A stretch of 53,157 bases of DNA from Caryophanales bacterium UBA2253 (GTDB lineage: Bacteria > Bacillota_I > Bacilli_A > ML615J-28 > CAG-698): contig DDXT01000036.1 in assembly GCA_002347755.1 (NCBI GenBank), forward strand, positions 1 to 53,157, given 5' to 3'. Positions 16,435-24,063 of this stretch are shown here, in pieces. The notes below the pieces were generated by a model. That model saw only the letters and a list, made by a program, of their open reading frames with translations. It made no database searches and had not been told where the DNA came from. The position numbers were made by a program, and so were the translations under genes. How positions within the stretch are numbered: position 1 is the stretch's first letter; each line of letters opens with the position of its first letter.

Positions 16435-17257
16435 TTTTGTTCACTAGCCGGCAATTGGCCTCACGCTCTTCGTTTTGATACATCCGCACGCGGGCGATCG
16501 CTTCATCATAATCAATGGCAAAGCCATCAAAATCCGGACCATCCACGCAAGCGAATTTCGTTTTTCCATTAACGGTCAAACGGCAGCAGCCGCACATCCC
16601 GGTTCCGTCAATCATGATCGGATTCATGCTCACCGTGGTCTTTTGATCATATTTTTTTGTTAATAAACTGACATATTTCATCATCGGCAGCGGGCCGATG
16701 GCAAATACTTCGTCATAACGGATTCCTTGATCCAACAATTCTTTTAAGACTTCGGTGACCAGGCCTTTTCTTTCATACGATCCATCGTCGGTCGTGAAAT
16801 AAGTATGCTGGCTTAAGCTTCGAAATTCTTTTTCCAAAATGATCAATTCTTTGTTTCGGAAGCCGATGATGATGTCAACTTCGGTTCCTTGTTGATGCAA
16901 AGCTTTGGCAATGGGGTAACAGATGGCGGTCCCGACCCCGCCCGCGACCACGCAAGCGCGTTTTAAGCCGGAAATTTGAGTCGGTTTTCCAAGCGGCCCG
17001 ACGAAATCGAGGATCTCGGCGCCGACTTCCAAGCGGTTTAGCTTATTGGTCGTAAGGCCCACGATTTGAAAAATGATGGTGACGGTTCCCTTTTGAGCAT
17101 CCGTTCCCGCGATCGTCAAGGGGATCCGCTCCCCGTGGTCATCGACTCGCAAAACGACGAACTGACCAGCCCGAGCCCGCTTGGAGATCTCCGGGGCTTC
17201 AACTTCCATCAAGGTAACGCTGGGGTTCAAAGGTTCTTTTTTAACAATTTTCGCCAT
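16427..17257 (-). CDS. nfnA: NADH-dependent ferredoxin:NADP+ oxidoreductase small subunit NfnA
   Basis: NfnA (276 residues) is a ferredoxin-NADP reductase-like FAD protein. It has an FAD-binding RIPLTIAG stretch near 44, an NAD-binding GGVGTAICYPIA near 106, and a C-terminal [2Fe-2S] site with Cys222, Cys225 and Cys237 (Asp217 nearby as the possible fourth ligand; family knowledge). TAGGAG precedes ATG. It overlaps the metallo-hydrolase by 17 bases and nfnB by eight, so the three are co-translated. It resembles dihydroorotate dehydrogenase electron-transfer subunits, but no pyrD is nearby. Confidence 0.9.
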   Translation of the reverse strand: MAKIVKKEPLNPSVTLMEVEAPEISKRARAGQFVVLRVDDHGERIPLTIAGTDAQKGTVTIIFQIVGLTTNKLNRLEVGAEILDFVGPLGKPTQISGLKRACVVAGGVGTAICYPIAKALHQQGTEVDIIIGFRNKELIILEKEFRSLSQHTYFTTDDGSYERKGLVTEVLKELLDQGIRYDEVFAIGPLPMMKYVSLLTKKYDQKTTVSMNPIMIDGTGMCGCCRLTVNGKTKFACVDGPDFDGFAIDYDEAIARVRMYQNEEREANCRLVNKNE

Positions 17258-17876
17258 TTTTTCTCCTAATGAAATATCGGTTGTGTTCTTTTTCGTAATT
17301 CAAAGTGGTCGATTCCCCATGTCCGGGAAAGACCCGGTAATCACGTCTGAGATTGCGAAGTTTTTCGATCGTCAGCTGCATGCTGCAAGAATTTCCAGTA
17401 TAAAGGTCGGTCCGCCCGACCGTCCCTCGGAAAAGGGTGTCGCCGCTGAACATTAGGTTTCCCGTCAAAATGCAGATCGAGCAGTCCGTATGACCCGGAG
17501 TCTCGATGATCATTAGTTTTTCTTCCAAGACCTCGATCATCGAACGATCATGAACGATGACTTTTTGTTCGGCCTTGATGTCATAAGACAGCCTTTCTTC
17601 AAAAAAGGCAGAATAATTCTTTTGGGAGTCCGTTAGTTTTTCTTCGCATTTCTTGTGCATGTAAATTTTTATGTTGTCTTTCATTAAATAGGAGGATAAT
17701 TGATTGATGTGGTCGACGTGCCCGTGCGTGATGATCACTCCCGCGAGCACCGCCGTTTCATTTTTAAAAACTCGTTCATAACTAACGCAAGGATCAATGA
17801 CGATGGCTTTGATCCTGTCAGTCAACAAATAACAATTCGCGCCCAGGATGTCCGAAACAAAAGTTTTAGTTTCCAT
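17241..17876 (-). CDS. MBL-fold metallohydrolase (glyoxalase II-like)
   Basis: This 211-residue protein has the metallo-beta-lactamase metal ligands HGHVDH (near 58-63), PGHT near 125, SGDTLF near 145 and FPGHG near 188. That pattern fits hydroxyacylglutathione hydrolase-like or YcbL-type enzymes, which hydrolyse thioesters. ATG at 17876 matches the family N-terminus (FVSDILGANCYLL). Ribosome binding is weak, but its start overlaps the end of the glucokinase gene by eleven bases, so coupling is likely. Substrate not known. Confidence 0.85.
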   Translation of the reverse strand: METKTFVSDILGANCYLLTDRIKAIVIDPCVSYERVFKNETAVLAGVIITHGHVDHINQLSSYLMKDNIKIYMHKKCEEKLTDSQKNYSAFFEERLSYDIKAEQKVIVHDRSMIEVLEEKLMIIETPGHTDCSICILTGNLMFSGDTLFRGTVGRTDLYTGNSCSMQLTIEKLRNLRRDYRVFPGHGESTTLNYEKEHNRYFIRRKNGENC

Positions 17877-18789
17877 AGATTTTTTTGCGAACGGCGAAAC
17901 CATCGCCGTATATTCCGGCGTCGTTCCCGAGTTCCGCAAGACGGAATTCGGTGTCGCGAACGGAGTAGAAAGCCAATTCGCGGAACCGCTTTTGCAATCT
18001 GGTCAATAAAAAGCCCCCGGCTTTGCTCACGCCCCCGCCAATCAGGATGGCTTCGGGATTAATTATATTGGCAATGGCCGCGGTCGCCGTCGCGAGTTTT
18101 TCAATCATTTGGGCCACCACTTCCAAACAAACCTCATCCCCCAGTTTCGCCTGATCAAAAATGTTTTTGGAGGTCACTTCAATGCGGTTTAAAACGGTAT
18201 CTCGTCCCTGGCGAAGCTGATTTCCCGTTTTCACGATGCCAGTCGCGCTGGCATATTGTTCGATGCAATCATAAAGCCCGCAAGTGCATTGTCTTTCATT
18301 TCCGAAAGCGACGCGAATGTGGCCGATTTCTCCGGACGAGCCAGTGGCTCCTTCAACCAGCTGCCCATTGATGACGATTCCGCCGCCGATCCCGGTCCCG
18401 ATGGTCATGAAAACAAAATTTTGATATTTTTTAGCTCCGCCTTGGTCCATTTCCCCAAGCGCGGCGCTGTTGGCATCATTCAGCACGGCGATCTCGCAAT
18501 TCGGATATCGTTCTTTGAGGATCCGCTGGGCTTCGATCCGTTTCCAGTTCAGGTTTTGCGCGCCTAAGACGACGCCGTTCACCACCGGTCCCGGAACGCC
18601 GATGCCGATGCCTTCGGCCGTGTCGTTTTGCGTCAGTTCATCGATTTTTAGAAAGATATCGGAAAAAATATGGTTTCCGCCATCGCTGACATTGGTTTTG
18701 ATCGAGGTCTTCAAAACCAAATGTTCCTGATAGAATTTACCGATTTTGATCTCGGTTCCCCCGATGTCAATTCCGAATATGCAGTTCAT
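17866..18789 (-). CDS. glcK: ROK family glucokinase
   Basis: This 307-residue ROK kinase would phosphorylate glucose with ATP. The ATP-binding IDIGGTEIKIGKF is at the N-terminus, the sugar-binding region has LNDANSAALGE near 107, the zinc motif CTCGLYDCIEQYAS is near 165, and the second phosphate motif is IGGGVSKAG near 258. GGAGGG precedes ATG. It is the first gene of glcK-MBL-nfnA-nfnB-SRPBCC, under its own promoter. Other ROK hexokinases cannot be excluded by sequence alone. Confidence 0.9.
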   Translation of the reverse strand: MNCIFGIDIGGTEIKIGKFYQEHLVLKTSIKTNVSDGGNHIFSDIFLKIDELTQNDTAEGIGIGVPGPVVNGVVLGAQNLNWKRIEAQRILKERYPNCEIAVLNDANSAALGEMDQGGAKKYQNFVFMTIGTGIGGGIVINGQLVEGATGSSGEIGHIRVAFGNERQCTCGLYDCIEQYASATGIVKTGNQLRQGRDTVLNRIEVTSKNIFDQAKLGDEVCLEVVAQMIEKLATATAAIANIINPEAILIGGGVSKAGGFLLTRLQKRFRELAFYSVRDTEFRLAELGNDAGIYGDGFAVRKKIYGN

Positions 18790-18812
18790 AATTTCCCTCC
18801 AACATGTTTATC

Positions 18813-18841
18813 ATTATAACATGCCAATCTTCGTTTGTTAA
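18813..18841 (-). promoter_or_regulatory. Promoter of the glcK-nfn operon
   Basis: TTAACA (18836-18841) and TATAAT (18813-18818) on the minus strand are 17 bases apart. It lies directly after the terminator of the yqe cluster. Confidence 0.75.
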
Positions 18842-18849
18842 GAAAATCC

Positions 18850-18874
18850 AAAAAAAACAGAGGGTAAACTCTGT
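18850..18874 (-). terminator. Intrinsic terminator after rsfS
   Basis: ACAGAG pairs with CTCTGT around six bases and is followed by a run of T residues on the minus strand. It ends the yqeG-yqeH-yqeK-rsfS transcript. Confidence 0.85.
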
Positions 18875-18884
18875 ATTTTAGATA

Positions 18885-19226
18885 TCAGATCAAATCAGCG
18901 AGGTCGATTTGGGGCAGATCTTTCCAAAGTTTGTCTAAATCGTAGCGCTCCCGCTCTTCAGCGGTAAAGACGTGAACGATGACATCGCCCAGATCGGCCA
19001 ATACCCAAGAACCGCTTTGTTTTCCTTCCACCCCGCGAATGCCGATCAAGCCCTCGTCTTCGGCTTGGCGAAAATGACCGACGACTGACGAAAGCATCCG
19101 TCCGGATAAGGCGGTCATGACGATCGCATAATCGTAGAAAGGGGTCAAATGGCCGGTCTTGTAGATCCGAACATCTTTGACTTTCATGGAATTGATGATT
19201 TTGGCGATGTTTTTAAGCGAATCCAT
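18885..19226 (-). CDS. rsfS: Ribosomal silencing factor RsfS
   Basis: RsfS (113 residues) binds L14 and blocks subunit joining during starvation. The whole protein is one RsfS domain with FYDYAIVMTALSGRMLSSVV and GSWVLADLGDVIVHVF. ATG at 19226 has a GGGAGG site and overlaps the yqeK stop by one base. It is the last gene of the yqe cluster. Confidence 0.95.
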   Translation of the reverse strand: MDSLKNIAKIINSMKVKDVRIYKTGHLTPFYDYAIVMTALSGRMLSSVVGHFRQAEDEGLIGIRGVEGKQSGSWVLADLGDVIVHVFTAEERERYDLDKLWKDLPQIDLADLI

Positions 19227-19807
19227 TAATCCTCCCGATATTTTTGATACATGGTTTTCAATTCTTCGGTTACGAATTGAGGTTCCTTGAGCATCCGCTG
19301 ATGGATTTTGCAAGCAATGGCTTGGTGAAAATCGACTTTGGAAAGGGCTTTGGCTTCCCGGAAATACTCGCCTTCGCGGGTTTCATCGGTATAATCAGCC
19401 AGAAAAATGATCTCGGAAAGCAAACTCATGTTGCTTCCTCCTAAAGTATGATCGCGGATGGCGTCCAGGATCTCCGGATCGTCGATCCCCAATTCTTTTT
19501 TGACCACGTATCCCCCCAGGATCGAATGCCAAATCTTGGGGCTGGTCTCCAAAAGCTGTTTGTCTAAATGGTTTTCTTTAATGATTTGGACATATTCTTC
19601 CCAGGTGGTGAATTTGGCGTAATCATGAAGCAAAGCCGCCACCATCAGTTTGTGTTCATCGACGGGCAGGCTAAAGGTTTTCTTTATTTCCAAAGCTTTT
19701 TTCAAAACGCCGAGCGAATGGCGGTAGCGGGATTCGGCCCGGGGGCTCTGACTATTTTGGAATTTGTTCCAAAGAATTTTTTTGTATTCCTCGAGGCTAT
19801 CTTTCAT
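19226..19807 (-). CDS. yqeK: HD-domain bis(5'-nucleosyl)-tetraphosphatase YqeK
   Basis: This is a 193-residue HD phosphohydrolase that splits diadenosine tetraphosphate symmetrically. Metal-binding motifs are HSLGVLKKA near 32, ALLHDYAKF near 62, HSILGGYV near 92 and IRDHTLGG near 118. ATG at 19807 forms an ATGA overlap with the yqeH stop. The usual neighbour nadD, which lies before yqeK in Bacillus, is missing here and is found beside nadE at 38359. Confidence 0.92.
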   Translation of the reverse strand: MKDSLEEYKKILWNKFQNSQSPRAESRYRHSLGVLKKALEIKKTFSLPVDEHKLMVAALLHDYAKFTTWEEYVQIIKENHLDKQLLETSPKIWHSILGGYVVKKELGIDDPEILDAIRDHTLGGSNMSLLSEIIFLADYTDETREGEYFREAKALSKVDFHQAIACKIHQRMLKEPQFVTEELKTMYQKYRED

Positions 19808-20901
19808 ACAATGGCCTCGCGAATCCCGATCTTGATCTTTTCGAAGCTCCAAACTTCGATTTCTCCGTTTCCAACCAAAGCAACAAACCCAAGTCCGCTG
19901 ATGGTCAAATCCTTTTTATCTTCGGCGAAAGTGAATTTGTGAGCCACCATTTTTCCCATTTTGGATCGCTCGTTTTCATTTGGGATCTTCAAAAGGTCAT
20001 CTTTGTGTTCGGCGTAAAAAGCATCGGCGTTTTCCAATTTGGTCCGGTGAATGACCACACCCGAAGGAACGTTGACGATCATCGACGACCGGGTCCCTTT
20101 GAGGAACTTGATGATGACAAAGCCGCCAATGAACAAAGCTTGTTCCGGGTTTAACTGATAAGCCGCCGGTTTGATGAAGGTCTTGGGAGTCAATAGATTC
20201 AGGTTGGCTTTATCGAGGTAATAAGTGACCTGAAAATCGTTGATGATCCCCGGCGAATCAATGATGAAGGTTCCGTTTGGCAAGCCGATTTTTATGAAGT
20301 CCAGCGTGGTGCTGATCGAATTGTTGACGACAATGCGGGCATCCTTTTTGTAAAAACGGTTAATGCCGTTGATGATGGAAGATTTCCCGGTATTGGTCAT
20401 CCCGAAAAGATAAACATCTTGGCCGTCTTGCATGTCATGAATGTTTTTTAACAGCCGTTTGATGTCCTCTTCGTTCAAACTGGAGATGATCAGCGTTTTT
20501 TCGGCGTGAATGTTTTGGTTTTTCAGAAATTCGTTCAGATAAGTCCGGACTTTGGTGACTTTGACGGAATTTAGGAACAAGTCGAATTTGTTGGCAACCA
20601 ACAAAATCCGATTGTTCGGAAAGTATTCGTTGATTTTTTTAATGACCGTCCCGTCGAGATCGAAGATGTCGACGACATGAACGACCAGACTGCCACTGGC
20701 TGCAATTTTCTGGACATTTTCCAAAAATCCGGCTTCGCTGTATTCGACTTCGGTGTTGCGATTGTAATGTAAAAGATTGAAACAACGTTCGCAATAGAAA
20801 TTATCGGGGTTTTTCAAATATACTTCGCTTTTGATATATCCTTTTTGAGTGGGATCAGTGGTTTGGATCTTGGCTCCGCAACCTTCACATCTAGTTTTCA
20901 T
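19804..20901 (-). CDS. yqeH: Ribosome biogenesis GTPase YqeH
   Basis: YqeH is a circularly permuted GTPase needed for 30S assembly. The N-terminal zinc finger uses Cys5, Cys8, Cys37 and Cys40. The G motifs come in permuted order: NKFDL (G4) near 104, then the P-loop GMTNTGKSS near 163, then DSPG (G3) near 216. The length of 365 is typical. It overlaps yqeG by four bases and yqeK by four bases. It ends with TGA. Confidence 0.96.
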   Translation of the reverse strand: MKTRCEGCGAKIQTTDPTQKGYIKSEVYLKNPDNFYCERCFNLLHYNRNTEVEYSEAGFLENVQKIAASGSLVVHVVDIFDLDGTVIKKINEYFPNNRILLVANKFDLFLNSVKVTKVRTYLNEFLKNQNIHAEKTLIISSLNEEDIKRLLKNIHDMQDGQDVYLFGMTNTGKSSIINGINRFYKKDARIVVNNSISTTLDFIKIGLPNGTFIIDSPGIINDFQVTYYLDKANLNLLTPKTFIKPAAYQLNPEQALFIGGFVIIKFLKGTRSSMIVNVPSGVVIHRTKLENADAFYAEHKDDLLKIPNENERSKMGKMVAHKFTFAEDKKDLTISGLGFVALVGNGEIEVWSFEKIKIGIREAIV

Positions 20902-21452
20902 TCCATTATTTCCTTTATCTTTCCGTATGTATCCGGATATTTTTCTTTCATTTCCGCGATGATCCGGCTCTCAGTCCGGCGGTTGATCTTGGTAAACCAT
21001 TTTTCGTTTTTCTTTTTCAAAGCTCGGACCAAAATGATGTCCAGGCCGCTGCGTCTTGAACCCAAGACATCGGTAAGAATTTGGTCTCCGACCGAAAGGA
21101 CCTCCACGTTTGGACAGCCGGCCATTTTTTTGGCTCTTCGGTATCCCCATTTCAAAGGTTTGTTTGAATTGGCTACAAATCGCTCTCCGGCCGCATCAGC
21201 GAATTTCTTAACCCGTTTTTTATGATTGTTGGACATGAAAATGATCTGAAACCCGATTTTTTTAATCTGGGCAAACAATTCCTTAAGAGGCTGGGTCGGC
21301 AGGTCTTCGTCATAAGGAACCAATGTATTGTCAATATCAAAAAAAATGACTCTTTTTCCAAGATCAAACATTTGTTGGTAATCTATGTGGTAAACGTCCA
21401 AGCTGCAATCGCTGGGAACAAATTTCTTTAATCCAAAAATAAATGTGAGCAT
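20898..21452 (-). CDS. yqeG: HAD-superfamily phosphatase YqeG
   Basis: This 184-residue HAD IIIA phosphatase has motif I FFDIDNTLVPYD near 36-47, motif II FMSNNH near 73-78 and the later VGDQILTDVLGS motif near 120-131. GGAGGAG precedes ATG. It heads yqeG-yqeH-yqeK-rsfS, the conserved Firmicutes order. Physiological substrate not known. Confidence 0.94.
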   Translation of the reverse strand: MLTFIFGLKKFVPSDCSLDVYHIDYQQMFDLGKRVIFFDIDNTLVPYDEDLPTQPLKELFAQIKKIGFQIIFMSNNHKKRVKKFADAAGERFVANSNKPLKWGYRRAKKMAGCPNVEVLSVGDQILTDVLGSRRSGLDIILVRALKKKNEKWFTKINRRTESRIIAEMKEKYPDTYGKIKEIME

Positions 21453-21470
21453 AGCTCCTCCGCTGAATTC

Positions 21471-21500
21471 ATTATATCAAAAATCACTGCATAAGTCCAA
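21471..21500 (-). promoter_or_regulatory. Promoter of the yqeG cluster
   Basis: TTGGAC (21495-21500) and TATAAT (21471-21476) on the minus strand are 18 bases apart. Confidence 0.6.
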
Positions 21501-21510
21501 AGAAAGAAAA

Positions 21511-21555
21511 AAACCATTTAGAAAAACTAAACAGATTTCCTCTTTCCAATGGTTT
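21511..21555 (-). terminator. Intrinsic terminator after bcp
   Basis: AAACCATT pairs with AATGGTTT at the base of a longer hairpin, followed by TTTTTTT-rich sequence on the minus strand. Confidence 0.65.
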
Positions 21556-21557
21556 AT

Positions 21558-22034
21558 TTATTTCAAAAATTCCAGAATCTCTTGAGCGTTGGTGTCCGGG
21601 TTAGCTTTCGTAAAGACCTTGGCGATAACGCCTTTCTCATCGATGACGAAAGTTGAACGGATCACTCCCATGCTTTTGATCCCGTAAAGGTTCTTTTCTC
21701 CCCAAACGCCGAAAGCTTTGATGGCTTCCAACTCCGGGTCGGCTAGCAGAATGAAAGGCAATTGGTAATCCGCGATGAATTTCCGGTGGGATTCAATGGA
21801 ATCTTTGCTCACGCCGATGACAACGATGTTTTTCTTTTTAAATCCGTCATAGGCATCGCGAAACGCGCAGGCCTGACGGGTGCATCCGGGGGTATGATCT
21901 TTTGGATAAAAATAAACGACAACTTTTTTCCCTAAAAAGTCCGATAATTTGACAATGTTGTCATTTTGGTCTTTAAGACTAAAAATCGGGGCGATGGTTT
22001 TTTCTTGTAACATATAATATCCATTCATAAACAT
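21558..22034 (-). CDS. bcp: Thiol peroxidase, Bcp-type peroxiredoxin
   Basis: This 158-residue peroxiredoxin reduces peroxides using thioredoxin or a similar donor. The peroxidatic Cys is in TPGCTRQAC near residue 50, and a second Cys five residues later is the resolving Cys of atypical 2-Cys Bcp. YFYPKDHTPG and VIGVSKDSIESHRKF are family motifs. Three Met codons lie within the first eight residues, and the start could be any of them; an AAGGAAA site precedes the first. It is a single gene with its own promoter and terminator. Confidence 0.93.
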   Translation of the reverse strand: MFMNGYYMLQEKTIAPIFSLKDQNDNIVKLSDFLGKKVVVYFYPKDHTPGCTRQACAFRDAYDGFKKKNIVVIGVSKDSIESHRKFIADYQLPFILLADPELEAIKAFGVWGEKNLYGIKSMGVIRSTFVIDEKGVIAKVFTKANPDTNAQEILEFLK

Positions 22035-22047
22035 TTTCCTTAAGGAT

Positions 22048-22056
22048 ATTATATCA
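22048..22056 (-). promoter_or_regulatory. Extended -10 promoter of bcp
   Basis: TGATATAAT on the minus strand is a perfect extended -10, 14 bases before the first start codon. There is no recognisable -35. Confidence 0.5.
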
Positions 22057-22092
22057 TATCTGAATTCCAGCGGGTCCCGGACGCAACAATAT

Positions 22093-22128
22093 AAAACCGA
22101 TAAGCCGGAAATTCAAGGCCTATCGGTG
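22093..22128 (-). terminator. Terminator after the ROK-like ATPase gene
   Basis: ACCGATAGGC pairs with GCTTATCGGT on the minus strand (one wobble), followed by a T-rich TTTATATTG tail. Confidence 0.65.
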
Positions 22129-22137
22129 TATTGTTTT

Positions 22138-23511
22138 TTATTTAATGATTGGAAGACAAGCCGCGGCATAAGATTGACCAACCCGGCGGCTCATTTCGTC
22201 CGGCATGGAAAGCTTAATCGATTTAAGTTCCGGGAATTCGTCATACAAAACCGTCTTGGCGACTTTCAGGATCGTATCGCCGCCTTTTCCGGAAACAACG
22301 CGGCCGAGCAAAAGCACATGTTTGATCTGATAGAATTCCGCGTAATAAGCAATCGCGTATCCCAAGTAAATCCCGATGTTCTCAAATATCTCGTTGGCGA
22401 CTGAATGGCCTTCTTCGTTGAGTTTTTGAACATATTTAAGCTTTTGAGCCAGCGAAAGGTTCTCGTCAAAGACGATTCCTCCGGCCCGTGCCAATTTGAT
22501 GACTGAGTCCTGCGAAAAATATTTGACGCCACAGCCGTAATCGCCGCTCCATTCATCAACCATGCTGTTGGGGTTGAAATCGACCGGAACAAACGCCAAT
22601 TCGCTCAACCAGCCTTTGAGGTTGCCGTTTTCATCAACGTATCCCGCGGCTTCGGAAGTGCCCATGGCCAAACCGAGAATCTGATTGTCTTTCAGTTCAA
22701 TGGCCCCGGCCAGCGCCGAGACATCGCCGTCATTGGCGACCACCAGCGGAACATCACCGAATTCATTCTTCGCGATGTCAATGTACATGTTTTTCACATG
22801 CCGATCAAAATCGTCTTTCGAAACTTTCAAAAACAGCGAAGCCGCCCTGATCCGGTTGTCAACATAGATGCCCGCCGAAGAGACCCCGATGGCGTCAACT
22901 CTTGGCATATAAGATGCGGCTCTCTTCATGGAATCCAGAATGCCGTCATGATGATATTGCGGGTTGGAATTCAGTTTCGGAAGCCAAGCCACTTCTTCGC
23001 TGTAAACAGCTTGACCATCAATGACCGCGGAAACCTTTCGGTCGCTGCCGCCGGCGTCGAATCCGATTCGGCAACCGTTGACATTGGCAGTAAAAAAAAT
23101 ATTTTGGGGTTTAAAAGCCGGAATGGAACCGTAATTTACGAAGTGAACGAAAAACGGACTTTCATAAGCTTTGGCCAAAAAATCGGCGTCAAATTCGCGG
23201 CGTCCGCCCGGTTGATAATCAGCTAAAATTTGCTCATATATGGCTTTTGACCCCGCGATGTAGATCTTGAAACCGCCAATCAACCAAAGCAGGGTTTTAA
23301 TGATTCTTTCCACGATCTCATAATTTTCTTTATCATGCCCAGCATGATCTTTGAAAGTATCGATTTTATAGATGTAGTTATATCCGTCATTTCTTTCAAT
23401 GCAAATGACGACTAATTGTTTTGAAACTCCCGCTTTTATCTTTTTTTGAAAATCATGGAGTTTCAAAATCATGGGTGAAAAATTTTTATCTAGTGACGGA
23501 ATGTATTTCAT
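22138..23511 (-). CDS. ROK/ASKHA-superfamily sugar kinase-like protein with extra N-terminal domain
   Basis: Residues from about 155 to 457 have the actin-like ATPase layout of ROK proteins: phosphate-1 motif GFDAGGSDRK near 159, IGVSSAGIYVDNR near 212, VVANDGDVSALAG near 255, GLAMGTSEAAGYVD near 275 and VVSGKGG near 410. The first 150 residues match no domain I recognise. The ROK zinc cysteine cluster is absent, so it is not a standard glucokinase. GAGGTTC precedes ATG. It starts nine bases after greA and probably shares its transcript. A regulator or a sugar kinase of unknown specificity are both possible. Confidence 0.65.
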   Translation of the reverse strand: MKYIPSLDKNFSPMILKLHDFQKKIKAGVSKQLVVICIERNDGYNYIYKIDTFKDHAGHDKENYEIVERIIKTLLWLIGGFKIYIAGSKAIYEQILADYQPGGRREFDADFLAKAYESPFFVHFVNYGSIPAFKPQNIFFTANVNGCRIGFDAGGSDRKVSAVIDGQAVYSEEVAWLPKLNSNPQYHHDGILDSMKRAASYMPRVDAIGVSSAGIYVDNRIRAASLFLKVSKDDFDRHVKNMYIDIAKNEFGDVPLVVANDGDVSALAGAIELKDNQILGLAMGTSEAAGYVDENGNLKGWLSELAFVPVDFNPNSMVDEWSGDYGCGVKYFSQDSVIKLARAGGIVFDENLSLAQKLKYVQKLNEEGHSVANEIFENIGIYLGYAIAYYAEFYQIKHVLLLGRVVSGKGGDTILKVAKTVLYDEFPELKSIKLSMPDEMSRRVGQSYAAACLPIIK

Positions 23512-23520
23512 GATCGAACC

Positions 23521-23985
23521 TCAGTTAATTTTTTTAATTATGACGTAAAATTCGTAACCGGTTTCGGTTTTTACCAGAACTTTATCTCCGACTTTTTGAT
23601 TGAGGATGGCAGCTCCCAAAGGCGATTCATTGGAAATCTTGCCCTGGAGCGGATCAGCTTCCAAACTTCCGACCAAAGAAAACTCATCAACAGTCTTGTC
23701 TTCAAACTCCAGAACAATCTCTTTTCCGAGATTTGAGGCGGTGGCTTTGCTTTCATCAATGACCACCGCGTTTTTGATGATGTTTTCGAGTTCTTTGATT
23801 CGCGCTTCCAAGCGAGCTTGTTCATCTCGTGCAGCGTCATAATCGGCGTTTTCAGACAAATCCCCTTGAGCACGAGCTTCTTTTAAGGATTCAATAACCC
23901 GGCCTCGTTCATGGTTCTTCAAAAAATCCAATTCTTGCTTGCATTTTTCAAGTCCTTCGGCTGTCAATTGATGTTTACCATTCAT
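23521..23985 (-). CDS. greA: Transcription elongation factor GreA
   Basis: GreA (154 residues) rescues backtracked RNA polymerase by stimulating transcript cleavage. The N-terminal coiled coil has the acidic tip (ARAQGDLSENADYDAARDEQ), and the C-terminal FKBP-like domain ends with KVGDKVLVKTETGYEFYV. GGGGG precedes ATG. It ends in TGA. It lies next to the trmR-trhP1-trhP2 operon, as in Bacillus, but with its own promoter. Confidence 0.97.
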   Translation of the reverse strand: MNGKHQLTAEGLEKCKQELDFLKNHERGRVIESLKEARAQGDLSENADYDAARDEQARLEARIKELENIIKNAVVIDESKATASNLGKEIVLEFEDKTVDEFSLVGSLEADPLQGKISNESPLGAAILNQKVGDKVLVKTETGYEFYVIIKKIN

Positions 23986-24013
23986 TGTTATTCCCCCTTA
24001 TGTTTTTAAGACT

Positions 24014-24042
24014 ATTATACGCTTCCGGAACGAAAAATGCAA
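24014..24042 (-). promoter_or_regulatory. Promoter of greA
   Basis: TTGCAT (24037-24042) and TATAAT (24014-24019) on the minus strand are 17 bases apart. The -35 lies in the descending arm and T-run of the terminator for the preceding operon. Confidence 0.75.
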
Positions 24043-24062
24043 TCATTTTTTGTGATTGCATT
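24033..24062 (-). terminator. Intrinsic terminator after trhP2
   Basis: AATGCAATCA pairs with TGATTGCATT around seven bases, followed by TTTTTC on the minus strand. It overlaps the -35 box of greA. Confidence 0.85.
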
Positions 24063-24063
24063 T

